Of a DNA stretch of 64,000 nucleotides, positions 33,070 to 41,800 are shown one piece after another. This stretch comes from Sporosarcina koreensis (GTDB lineage: Bacteria > Bacillota > Bacilli > Bacillales_A > Planococcaceae). The translations under genes and the position numbers were made by a program. The stretch covers positions 310,001-374,000 of the forward strand of contig NZ_LN651335.1 in the NCBI RefSeq assembly GCF_000826145.2, written 5' to 3'. Numbering within the stretch: position 1 is the stretch's first letter; every line of letters starts with the position of its first letter. The notes under the pieces are model-generated. The model saw only the letters and a program-made list of their open reading frames with translations. It ran no database searches and had not been told where the DNA came from.

Positions 33070-34242
33070 TCAATCTTCCTTCAATATATCCAGCTTTAAC
33101 TCGCGTTCCAAGAACGGCCGGGCGTGCAGCAGACGGCGGAATGCTTTGTACCTTTCTGCTGCGTCCGCCGTCACTTGCTTGTCCGAACGGTAGGCGCGGA
33201 TCAGAATGTTTTTCGGTGTGTGTTCCATATCGATGAATTCCAGCAGCTGCGTCTCGTAGCCGGCGAGCGTCAGCAGCTCGGCGCGGAGCGAATCGGTCGC
33301 GAGTGCTGCGAACCGTTCCTTGATGAGCCCGTGCTGCAGCATCACGTCAAGTTCCGGAGCCTGCAGCTGCTTGAACAGTTCATGCTGGCAGCAAGGTACA
33401 CTCAAAATCACACTCGCCCCCCAGCGGACTGCGCGGGCAAGCGCCATGTCCGTTGCCGTATCGCATGCATGCAGCGTGACGACCATATCGACCGACGTAT
33501 CGCCTTCATAGTCGTTGATGTCACCGACGAGGAATTCGAGCTGCTCATAGCCGAGATCCTTGGCGATGTCCCGGCATTCCTCGATCACTTCCTTCTTGAG
33601 ATCAAGTCCGGTCACCCGGATATCGAGCCCTTTCTCAATCCGGAGATAATGGTAGAGAGCGAATGTCAAATATGATTTGCCGGAACCGAAATCCAGGATG
33701 CGCACCGGCCGGCCGGTCGGCAGGTGGGTGAGCGCATCGTCGATGAATTCGATGAACCGGTTGATCTGCCGGAACTTATCATGCTTCTGCTTCTTCACCT
33801 GTCCGTCCGCTGTCTGGACACCGAGCCGGATCAGGAACGGATACGGTCTGCCGTCCTCCAGCAAATAATTCTTCTTCCGGTTGTGGGAAAGGTCCGGCAC
33901 TTTCGATGACGCCGCAGCGCTCGATTTCCAGGAGATCTTGAACTTCTTGGAGAGCTGCACCTGCACGGTCTCATCCGTGAACTCGGCCTGCACTTGGCGG
34001 AACCGCATGAGCGCATTCGTCAGGAAGAGCTCCAGCCCATCCTCCGAAATATTGTGATGCTTCAGCACCCGTTCAAACTGCTCCTCGAACTGGATGAACA
34101 GCTCGCCTTTCAGCTCGATGGGCTTCGCCTTGATGCGCAGCAGGCCTTCTTCTTTTGTCCGGGGCTGGCTGAATGTCGCACGGATGAACGACCCGTCGGT
34201 CAGCCGTTTCGCCAAATCCGTGATTACTTGTTCAAATTCCAT
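33070..34242 (-). CDS. SAM-dependent methyltransferase (METTL25/Methyltransf_32-like)
   Basis: 390 residues. The N-terminal 115 residues are a family-specific domain; the Rossmann domain begins at RILDFGSGKSYLTFALYHYL (motif I) with VTGLDLKKEVIEEC and VDMVVTLHACDTATDMAL. The motif SVPCCQHELFKQL (Cys-Cys-Gln-His) and the HKFRQINRFIEFIDD lead-in are typical of the Methyltransf_32 group that includes eukaryotic METTL25/RRNAD1. Function in bacteria not established; RNA or protein methylation is plausible. Monocistronic. Confidence 0.82.
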   Translation of the reverse strand: MEFEQVITDLAKRLTDGSFIRATFSQPRTKEEGLLRIKAKPIELKGELFIQFEEQFERVLKHHNISEDGLELFLTNALMRFRQVQAEFTDETVQVQLSKKFKISWKSSAAASSKVPDLSHNRKKNYLLEDGRPYPFLIRLGVQTADGQVKKQKHDKFRQINRFIEFIDDALTHLPTGRPVRILDFGSGKSYLTFALYHYLRIEKGLDIRVTGLDLKKEVIEECRDIAKDLGYEQLEFLVGDINDYEGDTSVDMVVTLHACDTATDMALARAVRWGASVILSVPCCQHELFKQLQAPELDVMLQHGLIKERFAALATDSLRAELLTLAGYETQLLEFIDMEHTPKNILIRAYRSDKQVTADAAERYKAFRRLLHARPFLERELKLDILKED

Positions 34243-34289
34243 AAGGTTTGACTCCTTTGCAAGTGAGGTAGGGAAGACTAGAGGGAATG

Positions 34290-35021
34290 TCAGTCAAGGA
34301 GAAACCCCTTGCTCTGCAGGTATTCCTTCATATAGGGACGCTGGGCAGTCTCCAGGAAATCCGCCATCTGCTCCGTCCAGCCGGCCTGCTTCTGATTGGA
34401 ACTCCGGGAGCCGTAATACTCCTGCATGGTTTCGTCATATTGTGGAAGCAGGGCGTCGTACTTGCCGGCATCATACATATTCTCATGAAGGACGGCATCG
34501 AGCGGCAGGCGCGGTTTCACCTCGTTGCGTTTGGCCGGCACGCCGATCGTCATGCCGAACAGCGGAACGGTGCCCGCTGGCAGTCCGAGCATCCTGCTGA
34601 TTTCCTCTGGGTTATTGCGGACTCCGCCGATATAGCAGATCCCGTAGCCTTTCGACTCTGCGGCAATTGCGACGTTCTGAGCAAACAGGGCCGTATCCAC
34701 CGCTCCGACCAGCATTGCTTCGGCGTGCGAGAAGTCGATCGTGCGTCCGTGGAGCGCCGCTGCCGACTGCAGACGTGTGAAATCTGCACAGAAAACGAAT
34801 GCCGCACCAGCCCCATTGAACTGATGAGGATTTTTCGAGGCGTCACCGACCGCTTTCCGCAGTGCTCCATCCGTCAGATGGATCACTGAACAGGCCTGGA
34901 CGAAATGGGAGCTTGCGGCATGCTGCCCGGCGCCGATCAGTTCCCGTACGGTCTCTGCCGGGATCGGTTCATCGGTGTAGGTGCGCACGGATGAATGGGA
35001 AGTCAGTAAGTCGATAACCAT
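34290..35021 (-). CDS. nfrA: NAD(P)H-dependent flavin/nitroreductase NfrA
   Basis: 243-residue FMN-dependent nitroreductase of the NfsA/NfrA class: SHSSVRTYTDEPIPAE (FMN phosphate binding), AGQHAASSHFVQACSVI, AAESKGYGICYIGGVRNNPEEI, LPLDAVLHEN. Reduces FMN, nitroaromatics and disulfide-type oxidants under thiol stress. Start at 35021 gives a 9-bp spacing from GGAGG; ATG 35027 is only 3 bp away from it. Divergent from yerD across 73 bp that contain a 12-bp palindrome. Confidence 0.9.
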   Translation of the reverse strand: MVIDLLTSHSSVRTYTDEPIPAETVRELIGAGQHAASSHFVQACSVIHLTDGALRKAVGDASKNPHQFNGAGAAFVFCADFTRLQSAAALHGRTIDFSHAEAMLVGAVDTALFAQNVAIAAESKGYGICYIGGVRNNPEEISRMLGLPAGTVPLFGMTIGVPAKRNEVKPRLPLDAVLHENMYDAGKYDALLPQYDETMQEYYGSRSSNQKQAGWTEQMADFLETAQRPYMKEYLQSKGFLLD

Positions 35022-35043
35022 GTACATTCGCCTCCAACTAGTA

Positions 35044-35055
35044 ATTGAATTCAAT
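35044..35055. promoter_or_regulatory. 12-bp palindrome between nfrA and yerD
   Basis: Perfect palindrome ATTGAATTCAAT in the middle of the 73-bp divergent intergenic region, flanked by GTA and GGTAC. A likely shared operator for a dimeric regulator not encoded nearby. Confidence 0.55.
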
Positions 35056-35094
35056 GGTACACCAGATTGGAAATAGAGAAAAGGAGTGAAACTT

Positions 35095-36681
35095 ATGAGC
35101 TGGCTGGAAAGCGTATCCATGACGACGATGATCGTCATTCTCGTACTGATATTTGTGCCGCTGTCCATCATCCTCTACCTGTTCCTGTTCGACCGTAAAC
35201 AGAAACAGCATGCGATTCTGCGGAATTATCCGATACTCGGCCGGGTTCGGTACATGATCGAAAAAGTGGGACCCGAATTCCGGCAGTACCTGTTCGACAG
35301 TGACAACGAAGGCAAGCCCTTCAGCAGGGAAGAGTATCTGCATATGGTCATGCCGGGGAAATACTTGAACAGTGTCATCGGATTTGGCTCGAAGCGTGAT
35401 TTCGAAGCGCCCGGTTACTACTTGAGGAACGCCATGTTCACCAAACAGAACGACGAGATGCGGGTGGACAATGACACGCAGATCGAAACGATGCGCTATC
35501 AGGTGACAGACGAAGGGTTGTTCTCGCGTAAAGAGCACAGGGAGGAAATCAAGGCGAATCCATGGCTTCTGCCGGAGGAAGACGCGGTCGTCATCGGACC
35601 TGAATGCGCAAATCCGTTCCGGGTCCGCAGTATGCTCGGGCAGTCCGCGATGAGTTACGGGGCGCTTGGCGATCATGCCATCACCGCTCTGTCGAAAGGG
35701 ATCGGCATGGCGACCGGTGCGTGGATGAATACCGGCGAAGGCGGCCTGTCGCCGCACCACTTGGCAGGCGATGCGGATATCATCGCGCAGATCGGCTCCG
35801 GCCTGTTCGGTTTCCGGACGAAAGAAGGGGAGTTCGACTGGGACCTGCTGACGGAGAAAGCTGAAAATCCGAAAGTGAAGGCATTCGAACTGAAGCTGGC
35901 CCAAGGAGCGAAAATGCGGGGCGGCCATGTCGAAGGTGCGAAGGTGACAGAAGAGATTGCGGAAATTAGGAATGTGGTCCCATTCAGGACGATCAACAGC
36001 CCGAACCGGTTCAATCAGTTCGATGATTTCCCCGGACTGTTCGACTTCATCGAAAAGATCAGGGATCATTCAGGAAAGCCGGTCGGCATGAAGATCGTCA
36101 TCGGCGGGAAATCGGAAGCCGAGGAGCTCGCGCAGTTCATGCAGGAAACCGGCAAAGGCCCGGATTTCATATCGATCGACGGCGCGGAAGGCGGTTCAGG
36201 CGCAACTTATCAGGACCTGGCCGATTCGGTCGGTCTTCCTGTCCGGTCTGCACTCATGCTGCTGGACGATTCACTGCGCAAACATGGTGTCCGTGACCGG
36301 GTGAAGATCATCGCGTCCGGCAAGATGACGACACCCGACAAAGCCGCCATCGCCCTTGCGATGGGGGCGGATCTCGTCCAGATCGCCCGCGGCTTCATGA
36401 TTTCCGTCGGGTGTATCATGGCACAGCGCTGCCATACGAATGAGTGTCCGGCGGGTGTTGCGACAACGGACCCCCATCTGCAGCGCGGGCTGGTGGTGGA
36501 AGAGAAGAAATTCCGGGTCACCAATTATATATTGACGATGCGGGAAGGGCTGTTCCGTATTGCGGCAGCGGCCGGACTGGACTCGCCGACAAAATTCACC
36601 AGGAGCGATGTCTTCTATAAAGATGAGCGCGGGAATGTCCTGCCGATCGAGACACCTGTCACAACCAATCAGGACAGCTGA
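35095..36681 (+). CDS. yerD: FMN-binding glutamate-synthase-like protein (YerD)
   Basis: 528 residues. One N-terminal membrane helix (about 8-32), then the GltB central/FMN barrel: LIGQSAMSYGAL-type segment GQSAMSYGALGDHAITALSKG, TGEGGLSPHH, ISIDGAEGGSGATY (FMN/2-oxoglutarate region), and CIMAQRCHTNECPAGVATTDP with the three cysteines of the 3Fe-4S cluster. The amidotransferase domain of real glutamate synthase is absent, so ammonia or another electron acceptor is used; physiological role unknown. Start at ATG 35095 with AAGGAG 8 bp upstream. Confidence 0.9.
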   Translation: MSWLESVSMTTMIVILVLIFVPLSIILYLFLFDRKQKQHAILRNYPILGRVRYMIEKVGPEFRQYLFDSDNEGKPFSREEYLHMVMPGKYLNSVIGFGSKRDFEAPGYYLRNAMFTKQNDEMRVDNDTQIETMRYQVTDEGLFSRKEHREEIKANPWLLPEEDAVVIGPECANPFRVRSMLGQSAMSYGALGDHAITALSKGIGMATGAWMNTGEGGLSPHHLAGDADIIAQIGSGLFGFRTKEGEFDWDLLTEKAENPKVKAFELKLAQGAKMRGGHVEGAKVTEEIAEIRNVVPFRTINSPNRFNQFDDFPGLFDFIEKIRDHSGKPVGMKIVIGGKSEAEELAQFMQETGKGPDFISIDGAEGGSGATYQDLADSVGLPVRSALMLLDDSLRKHGVRDRVKIIASGKMTTPDKAAIALAMGADLVQIARGFMISVGCIMAQRCHTNECPAGVATTDPHLQRGLVVEEKKFRVTNYILTMREGLFRIAAAAGLDSPTKFTRSDVFYKDERGNVLPIETPVTTNQDS

Positions 36682-36688
36682 ACGCGAA

Positions 36689-36726
36689 AACAAGCAGAGG
36701 AAAATCCTCTGCTTGTTTTCTTTTGC
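36689..36726 (+). terminator. Terminator of yerD
   Basis: Perfect 12-bp stem AACAAGCAGAGG / CCTCTGCTTGTT, five-base loop, then TTCTTTT. Confidence 0.93.
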
Positions 36727-36805
36727 AAATAAAATAATAATCTACACAATCTGAAAAATATGATAACATAGGAGATAATCAGTCGAAACTAGGGGGGATG
36801 GGGAA

Positions 36806-38440
36806 ATGGAACTTCTGAACAAAACGGTCGGAGCAGTCTTGAGGGAGCAGGCGGGACGGTATCCGTTACAAGAGGCAATGGTATACCCCGAACGGCAGAT
36901 CCGTCAGACATATTCCGAATTCGACAAAGAAACAGATCGTCTGGCAAAGGCATTCATGGGGATGGGTATCCAAAAAGGGGAGAATGTCGCCATCTGGTCA
37001 GACAACAAACCACAATGGCTGCTGAGTCAGTTTGCCACGGGAAAGATGGGGGCCGTCCTGGTCACAGTGAATACGAATTACCAGGCAGCGGAACTGAAGT
37101 ACTTGCTGCAGCAATCCGAAGCGACAACACTGATTCTCGATGAAGGCTTCAAGGGGACGGATTATCTGGAAATCCTCCGATCCATTTGTCCGTCTCTGCG
37201 GCAGTCCCACAGCAGCCGTGTTGAATGCAAAGAACTTCCTCATCTGAAGCGCATCATCTTGATGACAGAGAAGAGTGAGCAGGGCATCTACAAATGGTCC
37301 GAATTTCTCCGCCATGCGGATTCCGTGGAGGACAGCGAGCTGGAAGAGCGGCTCAATTCCCTGGATCCCGATGACGTCATCAATATTCAGTATACATCCG
37401 GAACGACAGGCTTTCCGAAAGGCGTCATGCTGACACATAATAATGTCGTCAATAACGGCAGTATGATCGGCGGGACGATGAAGCTGACAAGTGAAGACAG
37501 CGTCTGCATCCCGGTTCCGTTCTTCCATTGTTTCGGCTGCGTCCTCGGCACGCTGGCCGCAGTCACACACGGGGCAGCGATGGTCATCGTCGAGCAGTTC
37601 GACCCGCTCCGCGTCCTGCGGGCCGTTGAAGGCGAGAGATGCACAGCACTCCATGGCGTCCCGACGATGTTCATCGCAGAGCTGAACCATCCCGACTTCA
37701 GCAAGTTCGATACCTCCTCCTTGAGGACCGGCATCATGGCAGGCTCGACCTGTCCGATCGAAGTGATGAAACAGGTGATCGGGGATATGGGAGCGGATGA
37801 AATCACGATCTGTTACGGGCTGACGGAAGCATCGCCGGTCATTTCCCAGACGAAGACGGATGACCCGATTGAAAAGCGTGTGTCCACTGTCGGGAAGCCG
37901 CATCCGCACGTGGAAGTGAAGATTGTCGACCCGGTCACAGGCGAGGAAATGGAGACCGGGGAAGCAGGCGAACTTTGCACGCGGGGCTACCATGTCATGA
38001 AAGGCTATTACAACAATCCTGAAGCGACCCGGGAAGTGATCGATGAAGACGGCTGGCTGCATACAGGGGATATCGCGAAGCTGGATGCGGATGGGTACCT
38101 TGATATCACCGGCCGTATCAAGGACATGGTGATCCGCGGAGGGGAGAATATCTACCCGCGGGAAATTGAAGAATTCCTATACACATGTCCCGGAGTAGCG
38201 GACGTGCAGGTCGTCGGTGTGCCGGATGAGAAATACGGTGAAGAACTGATGGCCTGGATCATTCCGAAAGACGGAGTTGTTCTGGATGAGAAGGATATCC
38301 GTGCGTTTTGCAAAGGGGCCATCTCCTACCATAAGATTCCTCGCTATATCCAGTTCACGGATGCGTATCCGATGACCGCATCGGGCAAGATACAGAAATT
38401 CAGACTGCGGGAGATGTCGCAGACAGCGGCCGCGGACTGA
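36806..38440 (+). CDS. AMP-binding acyl-CoA synthetase
   Basis: 544-residue adenylate-forming enzyme of the fatty-acyl-CoA synthase/YngI group. Core motifs: YTSGTTGFPKGVMLTHNN (phosphate loop, about 190-207), CYGLTEASPV (A5), WLHTGDIAKLDADGYLDITGRIKDMVIRGGENIYP (A7-A8) and the C-terminal lysine in TASGKIQKF (A10). Activates a carboxylic acid with ATP and CoA, most likely a medium or long-chain fatty acid. GGGGGGATGGGGAA precedes the start. Monocistronic. Confidence 0.92.
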   Translation: MELLNKTVGAVLREQAGRYPLQEAMVYPERQIRQTYSEFDKETDRLAKAFMGMGIQKGENVAIWSDNKPQWLLSQFATGKMGAVLVTVNTNYQAAELKYLLQQSEATTLILDEGFKGTDYLEILRSICPSLRQSHSSRVECKELPHLKRIILMTEKSEQGIYKWSEFLRHADSVEDSELEERLNSLDPDDVINIQYTSGTTGFPKGVMLTHNNVVNNGSMIGGTMKLTSEDSVCIPVPFFHCFGCVLGTLAAVTHGAAMVIVEQFDPLRVLRAVEGERCTALHGVPTMFIAELNHPDFSKFDTSSLRTGIMAGSTCPIEVMKQVIGDMGADEITICYGLTEASPVISQTKTDDPIEKRVSTVGKPHPHVEVKIVDPVTGEEMETGEAGELCTRGYHVMKGYYNNPEATREVIDEDGWLHTGDIAKLDADGYLDITGRIKDMVIRGGENIYPREIEEFLYTCPGVADVQVVGVPDEKYGEELMAWIIPKDGVVLDEKDIRAFCKGAISYHKIPRYIQFTDAYPMTASGKIQKFRLREMSQTAAAD

Positions 38441-38445
38441 ACATG

Positions 38446-38477
38446 AAAACGCATGCCCGTCACGGGCATGCGTTTTC
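38446..38477. terminator. Bidirectional terminator
   Basis: Perfect stem AAAACGCATGCCCGT / ACGGGCATGCGTTTT (one-base loop C), between convergent genes. Confidence 0.93.
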
Positions 38478-38482
38478 TGTAC

Positions 38483-38848
38483 TCACTTGTACAGTGTGTC
38501 CTCTTCCGTTCCGTCCGCGTGGTAGATCGTCAGGATCCCTTCATGATCCGTTACGTACGGTTTCGCTCTGTCCAGCAGATCTTTTTTCGAAGTTTCCCGG
38601 TATATGACGGACGAACTGTCTTTCTTCGTGAGCACCCAGTCATCGTTATCGGTCTTCGCCTCGAAATGAGGTCTGTCGCCCGGATCACCTTCAATTGTTT
38701 CACGTGCCTGTGCTAAACCGATGGAAATGGCACGGCCTTCCGAGTATCCTTCCCGCAGCAGCGCATTCGCGACCTCGATCGCTTTGTTGCGCACTTCGGG
38801 AGTTTCGTTCTTGAACGTGGCCGGGTAGTCATCTTTTGTCCAAGGCAT
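38483..38848 (-). CDS. DUF2188-domain protein
   Basis: 121 residues. The C-terminal part WVLTKKDSSSVIYRETSKKDLLDRAKPYVTDHEG is a DUF2188 domain (usually paired strands around a KDS repeat); the N-terminal part (PEVRNKAIEVANALLREGYSEGRAISIGLAQARE) is the small helical domain seen in YdaS-like/uncharacterised Bacillales proteins. Start 38848 lies 1 bp after the upstream deaminase stop, with AGGAGG 8 bp upstream inside that gene, so the two are coupled. No known function. Confidence 0.8.
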   Translation of the reverse strand: MPWTKDDYPATFKNETPEVRNKAIEVANALLREGYSEGRAISIGLAQARETIEGDPGDRPHFEAKTDNDDWVLTKKDSSSVIYRETSKKDLLDRAKPYVTDHEGILTIYHADGTEEDTLYK

Positions 38849-38849
38849 G

Positions 38850-39356
38850 TCAAGCACCTCCTGACGGGTTTTGCGGCATCTCTGCAGCTGCGCCGCCGCG
38901 GCTGTTGGCTGCCGCTTCAAATGGTTCCAGCCGATGCGGTGTTTCCATATACATGAAGGGAACATCCCGCAGCGGGCCCGGTTTTTCGCGGTCACTGTAG
39001 AAATTCCTGGTCTTATCCTCTGTCGGCAGGACTTCCATTGCCTCCTGCTTGCTGCAGGCGTAGTAGATCTCACCGATCTTGGCCTGATAGGAAGCGGCAA
39101 GGCACATCGGACACGGCTCCCCGCTTGCGTAGAGGATCGTATTGGACAAGTCTGTCGAAGCGATGACCCTGCATGCTTCGCGGATGGCCGCCATCTCTGC
39201 ATGGGCGGACGGGTCATGATCACCTTCCACGGTATTGACCCCGCTTGCGATGATTTCTCCATCGCGGACGATGACAGCGCCGTAAGGACCTCCACCTTCG
39301 AATACACTGCCTTTAGCAAGACGGACTGCTTCATTCAAAAAACGTTCGTGATCCAT
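38850..39356 (-). CDS. guaD: Guanine deaminase (GuaD/cytidine deaminase fold)
   Basis: 168-residue zinc deaminase: HAEMAAIREAC (zinc His and catalytic Glu), PCPMCLAA (two zinc Cys), start MDHERFLNEAVRLA like B. subtilis GuaD, and the C-terminal VPFMYMETPHRLEPF. Converts guanine to xanthine in purine salvage; a related nucleoside deaminase is the alternative. Start chosen at 39356, 7 bp after AAGGAGG; ATG 39359 is also possible. Confidence 0.82.
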   Translation of the reverse strand: MDHERFLNEAVRLAKGSVFEGGGPYGAVIVRDGEIIASGVNTVEGDHDPSAHAEMAAIREACRVIASTDLSNTILYASGEPCPMCLAASYQAKIGEIYYACSKQEAMEVLPTEDKTRNFYSDREKPGPLRDVPFMYMETPHRLEPFEAAANSRGGAAAEMPQNPSGGA

Positions 39357-39507
39357 CATGATGCCTCCTTGTCGATTTGGGACGATTTCCCGGGAAATAA
39401 AACGAAAATAGGGATAGCACAATTACAGGTACTTGCTTATAATGAATCTGACCGGCGGCTGATGAAAACGCTTCCGGGAAAAATACAGAATATAAGGGGG
39501 ATTTCAA

Positions 39508-40992
39508 ATGTCAGCGGATACGTATAAATTGATAGCGATCATCGCATATATGGCTGCGATGGTTTTCATCGGCTGGTATGCATTCCGCCGTACGTCCAAC
39601 TTGACGGACTATATGCTCGGCGGCCGTTCACTCGGACCGGCAGTCACTGCGCTCAGTGCCGGAGCTGCGGACATGTCCGGCTGGCTCCTGCTGGGACTGC
39701 CCGGTGCCATCTTCGACAAGGGTCTTGTCGAAATATGGATTGCGATCGGACTGACAACAGGTGCCTATCTGAACTGGTTCTTCGTTGCACCGCGTCTCCG
39801 GGTCTATACCCAAGTTACGAATGATTCAATCACGATCCCAAGTTTTCTTGAGAACCGTCTGAAAGACAAGTCGAGACTCCTGCGTATCGCATCAGGACTT
39901 ATTATCCTAGTATTTTTCACATTCTATGTCTCTTCAGGGATGGTGGCGGGCGGAAAGTTCTTCCTCAGCTCATTCGGACTGGACTATCACCTCGGTCTGA
40001 TCATCGTCTCGATCGTCGTTGTCGGCTATACGCTGTTCGGCGGTTTCCTCGCCGTCAGCTACACGGATTTCGTCCAGGGACTCATCATGTTCTTAGCACT
40101 TATTCTCGTTCCTGTCGTTGCGGTGTTCATCACTGGCGGGCTTCCTGATACGGCCGCGTCCATCAAAGAAGTCAATCCGAACATGCTCAGTCTTGTCAAA
40201 GGAGCTACTGTTCTCGGTGTCATCTCGTCACTGGCGTGGGGGCTCGGGTACTTCGGCCAGCCGCATATCATCGTGCGCTTCATGGCCATCAAGTCCGTCA
40301 AGGAAACGAAATCCGCACGCCGGATCGGGATCGGCTGGATGATCCTGAGCCTTGCCGGTGCCGTGGCGACTGCGCTTGTCGGGGTTGCGTACTATCAGCA
40401 GAACCCGGGTGAAACACTGGTCGATTCCGAAACGATCTTCATCGCCATCGGTCAGATCATCTTCCATCCGTTCATCGCCGGGATCATGCTTGCGGCGGTA
40501 CTGGCTGCGGTCATGAGTACGATCTCTTCCCAGCTGATTGTCACGTCATCCGCACTGATCGAGGATCTGTACAAAGCGGTCATCAAGACGGACGGCACCG
40601 ATAAGCAATATGTGTTCCTCGGCCGCATGGCTGTACTGGTCGTATCAATCATTGCGATGATCCTCGCATGGCCGAACAACGAATCCATCCTGAAGCTCGT
40701 TTCCTTCGCCTGGGCAGGGTTCGGCGGCGCGTTCGGCCCGATCATCCTGCTTTCGCTCTACTGGCGCAAACTGACGGCGAAAGGTGCACTGTTCGGGATG
40801 GTGTCGGGGGCGGTCGTCGTATTCGTCTGGGGCAATATCGAATCATTGACCGGCACGCTCTATGAAATCGTTCCGGGATTCATCGTCTGCCTGCTCGTCA
40901 CATATTTCGTGAGTCTTGCGACATATAAAGAAAACAAGGAAATCCAGCGTGAGTTCACCGAGTCAGTTGACATGCTGAAGCGGGAACGCTGA
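39508..40992 (+). CDS. putP: Sodium/proline symporter PutP
   Basis: 494-residue SSS-family permease (13 helices). Signatures: FRRTSNLTDYMLGGRSLGPAVTALSAGAADMSGWLLLGLPGA at the N-terminus, FTFYVSSGMVAGGKFF, LAWGLGYFGQPHIIVRFMAIKS and AVMSTISSQLIVTSSALIEDLYKA (Na+ site Ser-Thr pair). Imports proline with sodium for osmoprotection or nutrition. Preceded by TATAAT near 39440 and AAGGGGG. Monocistronic. Confidence 0.93.
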   Translation: MSADTYKLIAIIAYMAAMVFIGWYAFRRTSNLTDYMLGGRSLGPAVTALSAGAADMSGWLLLGLPGAIFDKGLVEIWIAIGLTTGAYLNWFFVAPRLRVYTQVTNDSITIPSFLENRLKDKSRLLRIASGLIILVFFTFYVSSGMVAGGKFFLSSFGLDYHLGLIIVSIVVVGYTLFGGFLAVSYTDFVQGLIMFLALILVPVVAVFITGGLPDTAASIKEVNPNMLSLVKGATVLGVISSLAWGLGYFGQPHIIVRFMAIKSVKETKSARRIGIGWMILSLAGAVATALVGVAYYQQNPGETLVDSETIFIAIGQIIFHPFIAGIMLAAVLAAVMSTISSQLIVTSSALIEDLYKAVIKTDGTDKQYVFLGRMAVLVVSIIAMILAWPNNESILKLVSFAWAGFGGAFGPIILLSLYWRKLTAKGALFGMVSGAVVVFVWGNIESLTGTLYEIVPGFIVCLLVTYFVSLATYKENKEIQREFTESVDMLKRER

Positions 40993-41003
40993 GCATACCA
41001 AAC

Positions 41004-41034
41004 GCCGTCCGGCCAGCCGGGCGGCATTTTTATA
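41004..41034 (+). terminator. Terminator of putP
   Basis: GCCGTCCGGC / GCCGGGCGGC stem (one G-U), two-base loop, then ATTTTTATA. Confidence 0.88.
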
Positions 41035-41083
41035 TGGCTTCCGTCAGTCTGTCCTGTATGATGGTGGAAAAGGGGGAATGGCG

Positions 41084-41773
41084 ATGAAGCTCGACCATGC
41101 AGTATGGTTCACCGAGAGAACACCGGACACGGTTGCCGGTCAATACGAAGGGACGTACCGGGGCGGCAGCCATGAGAAATGGGGCACCTATAATGCGCTG
41201 AAGTATTTGCAGAACGGCTACATCGAATGGCTGGCAGTGGAAGATCCGGAAACAGCGGGCCAGTCCGGCAATCCGCTCGTCAGGCTGCTGCTCCATGACT
41301 TGGCAGCCTACGGTGAAGGCTGGGGGACACTGTGCTTTTCAACCGACGGAATCGATCAGCTCGACGCACGTCTGACAACTGCGGGGTTCAAGACATCCGG
41401 TGTTCTGAATGCGTCCCGGAAAAGTACAGCGGGCAGCCTGAAAAAATGGAAGCTGCTGTTCATAGAGGAATCCTATACGGATAAGCTGCCGTTTCCGTTT
41501 TTCATCCAATGGGAAGAGGATGAAGAGACACGGCGCAATGTCCTCATGGAAGAAGGATTCCTCGGGGAGACCGGTGCTTCCGAACGGATTGAAGAGTGCG
41601 TGCTTGAGACGGATGATCCGCAGGCCGCTATCGGAAACTGGTGCCGCCTGCTTGATGTCCGGCCGGATACGGTTGACAGTTTCCTGCTTGGCAACATTCG
41701 TTTCCGGTTTCAGGAGGCGGCTGGACCGCGTCACCGACTGACCGCAGTGACAACGGGTCATACTGAATCTTGA
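41084..41773 (+). CDS. Glyoxalase/VOC-like protein (PF13468 type)
   Basis: 229 residues. MKLDHAVWF, GGSHEKWGTYNALKYLQNGYIEWLAVED and GWGTLCFSTDGIDQLDARL fit the glyoxalase-like domain (first VOC half with conserved His-Trp-Gly-Thr-Tyr-Asn), followed by FPFFIQWEEDEETRR and a degenerate second half. Substrate unknown; a hydrolase or isomerase of the VOC superfamily. ATG 41084 is 7 bp after AGGGGG; ATG 41078 is too close. 27 bp upstream of hflX, so possibly one operon. Confidence 0.8.
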   Translation: MKLDHAVWFTERTPDTVAGQYEGTYRGGSHEKWGTYNALKYLQNGYIEWLAVEDPETAGQSGNPLVRLLLHDLAAYGEGWGTLCFSTDGIDQLDARLTTAGFKTSGVLNASRKSTAGSLKKWKLLFIEESYTDKLPFPFFIQWEEDEETRRNVLMEEGFLGETGASERIEECVLETDDPQAAIGNWCRLLDVRPDTVDSFLLGNIRFRFQEAAGPRHRLTAVTTGHTES

Positions 41774-41800
41774 ATGCAATCATGAAAGTGAGGGAACAGC

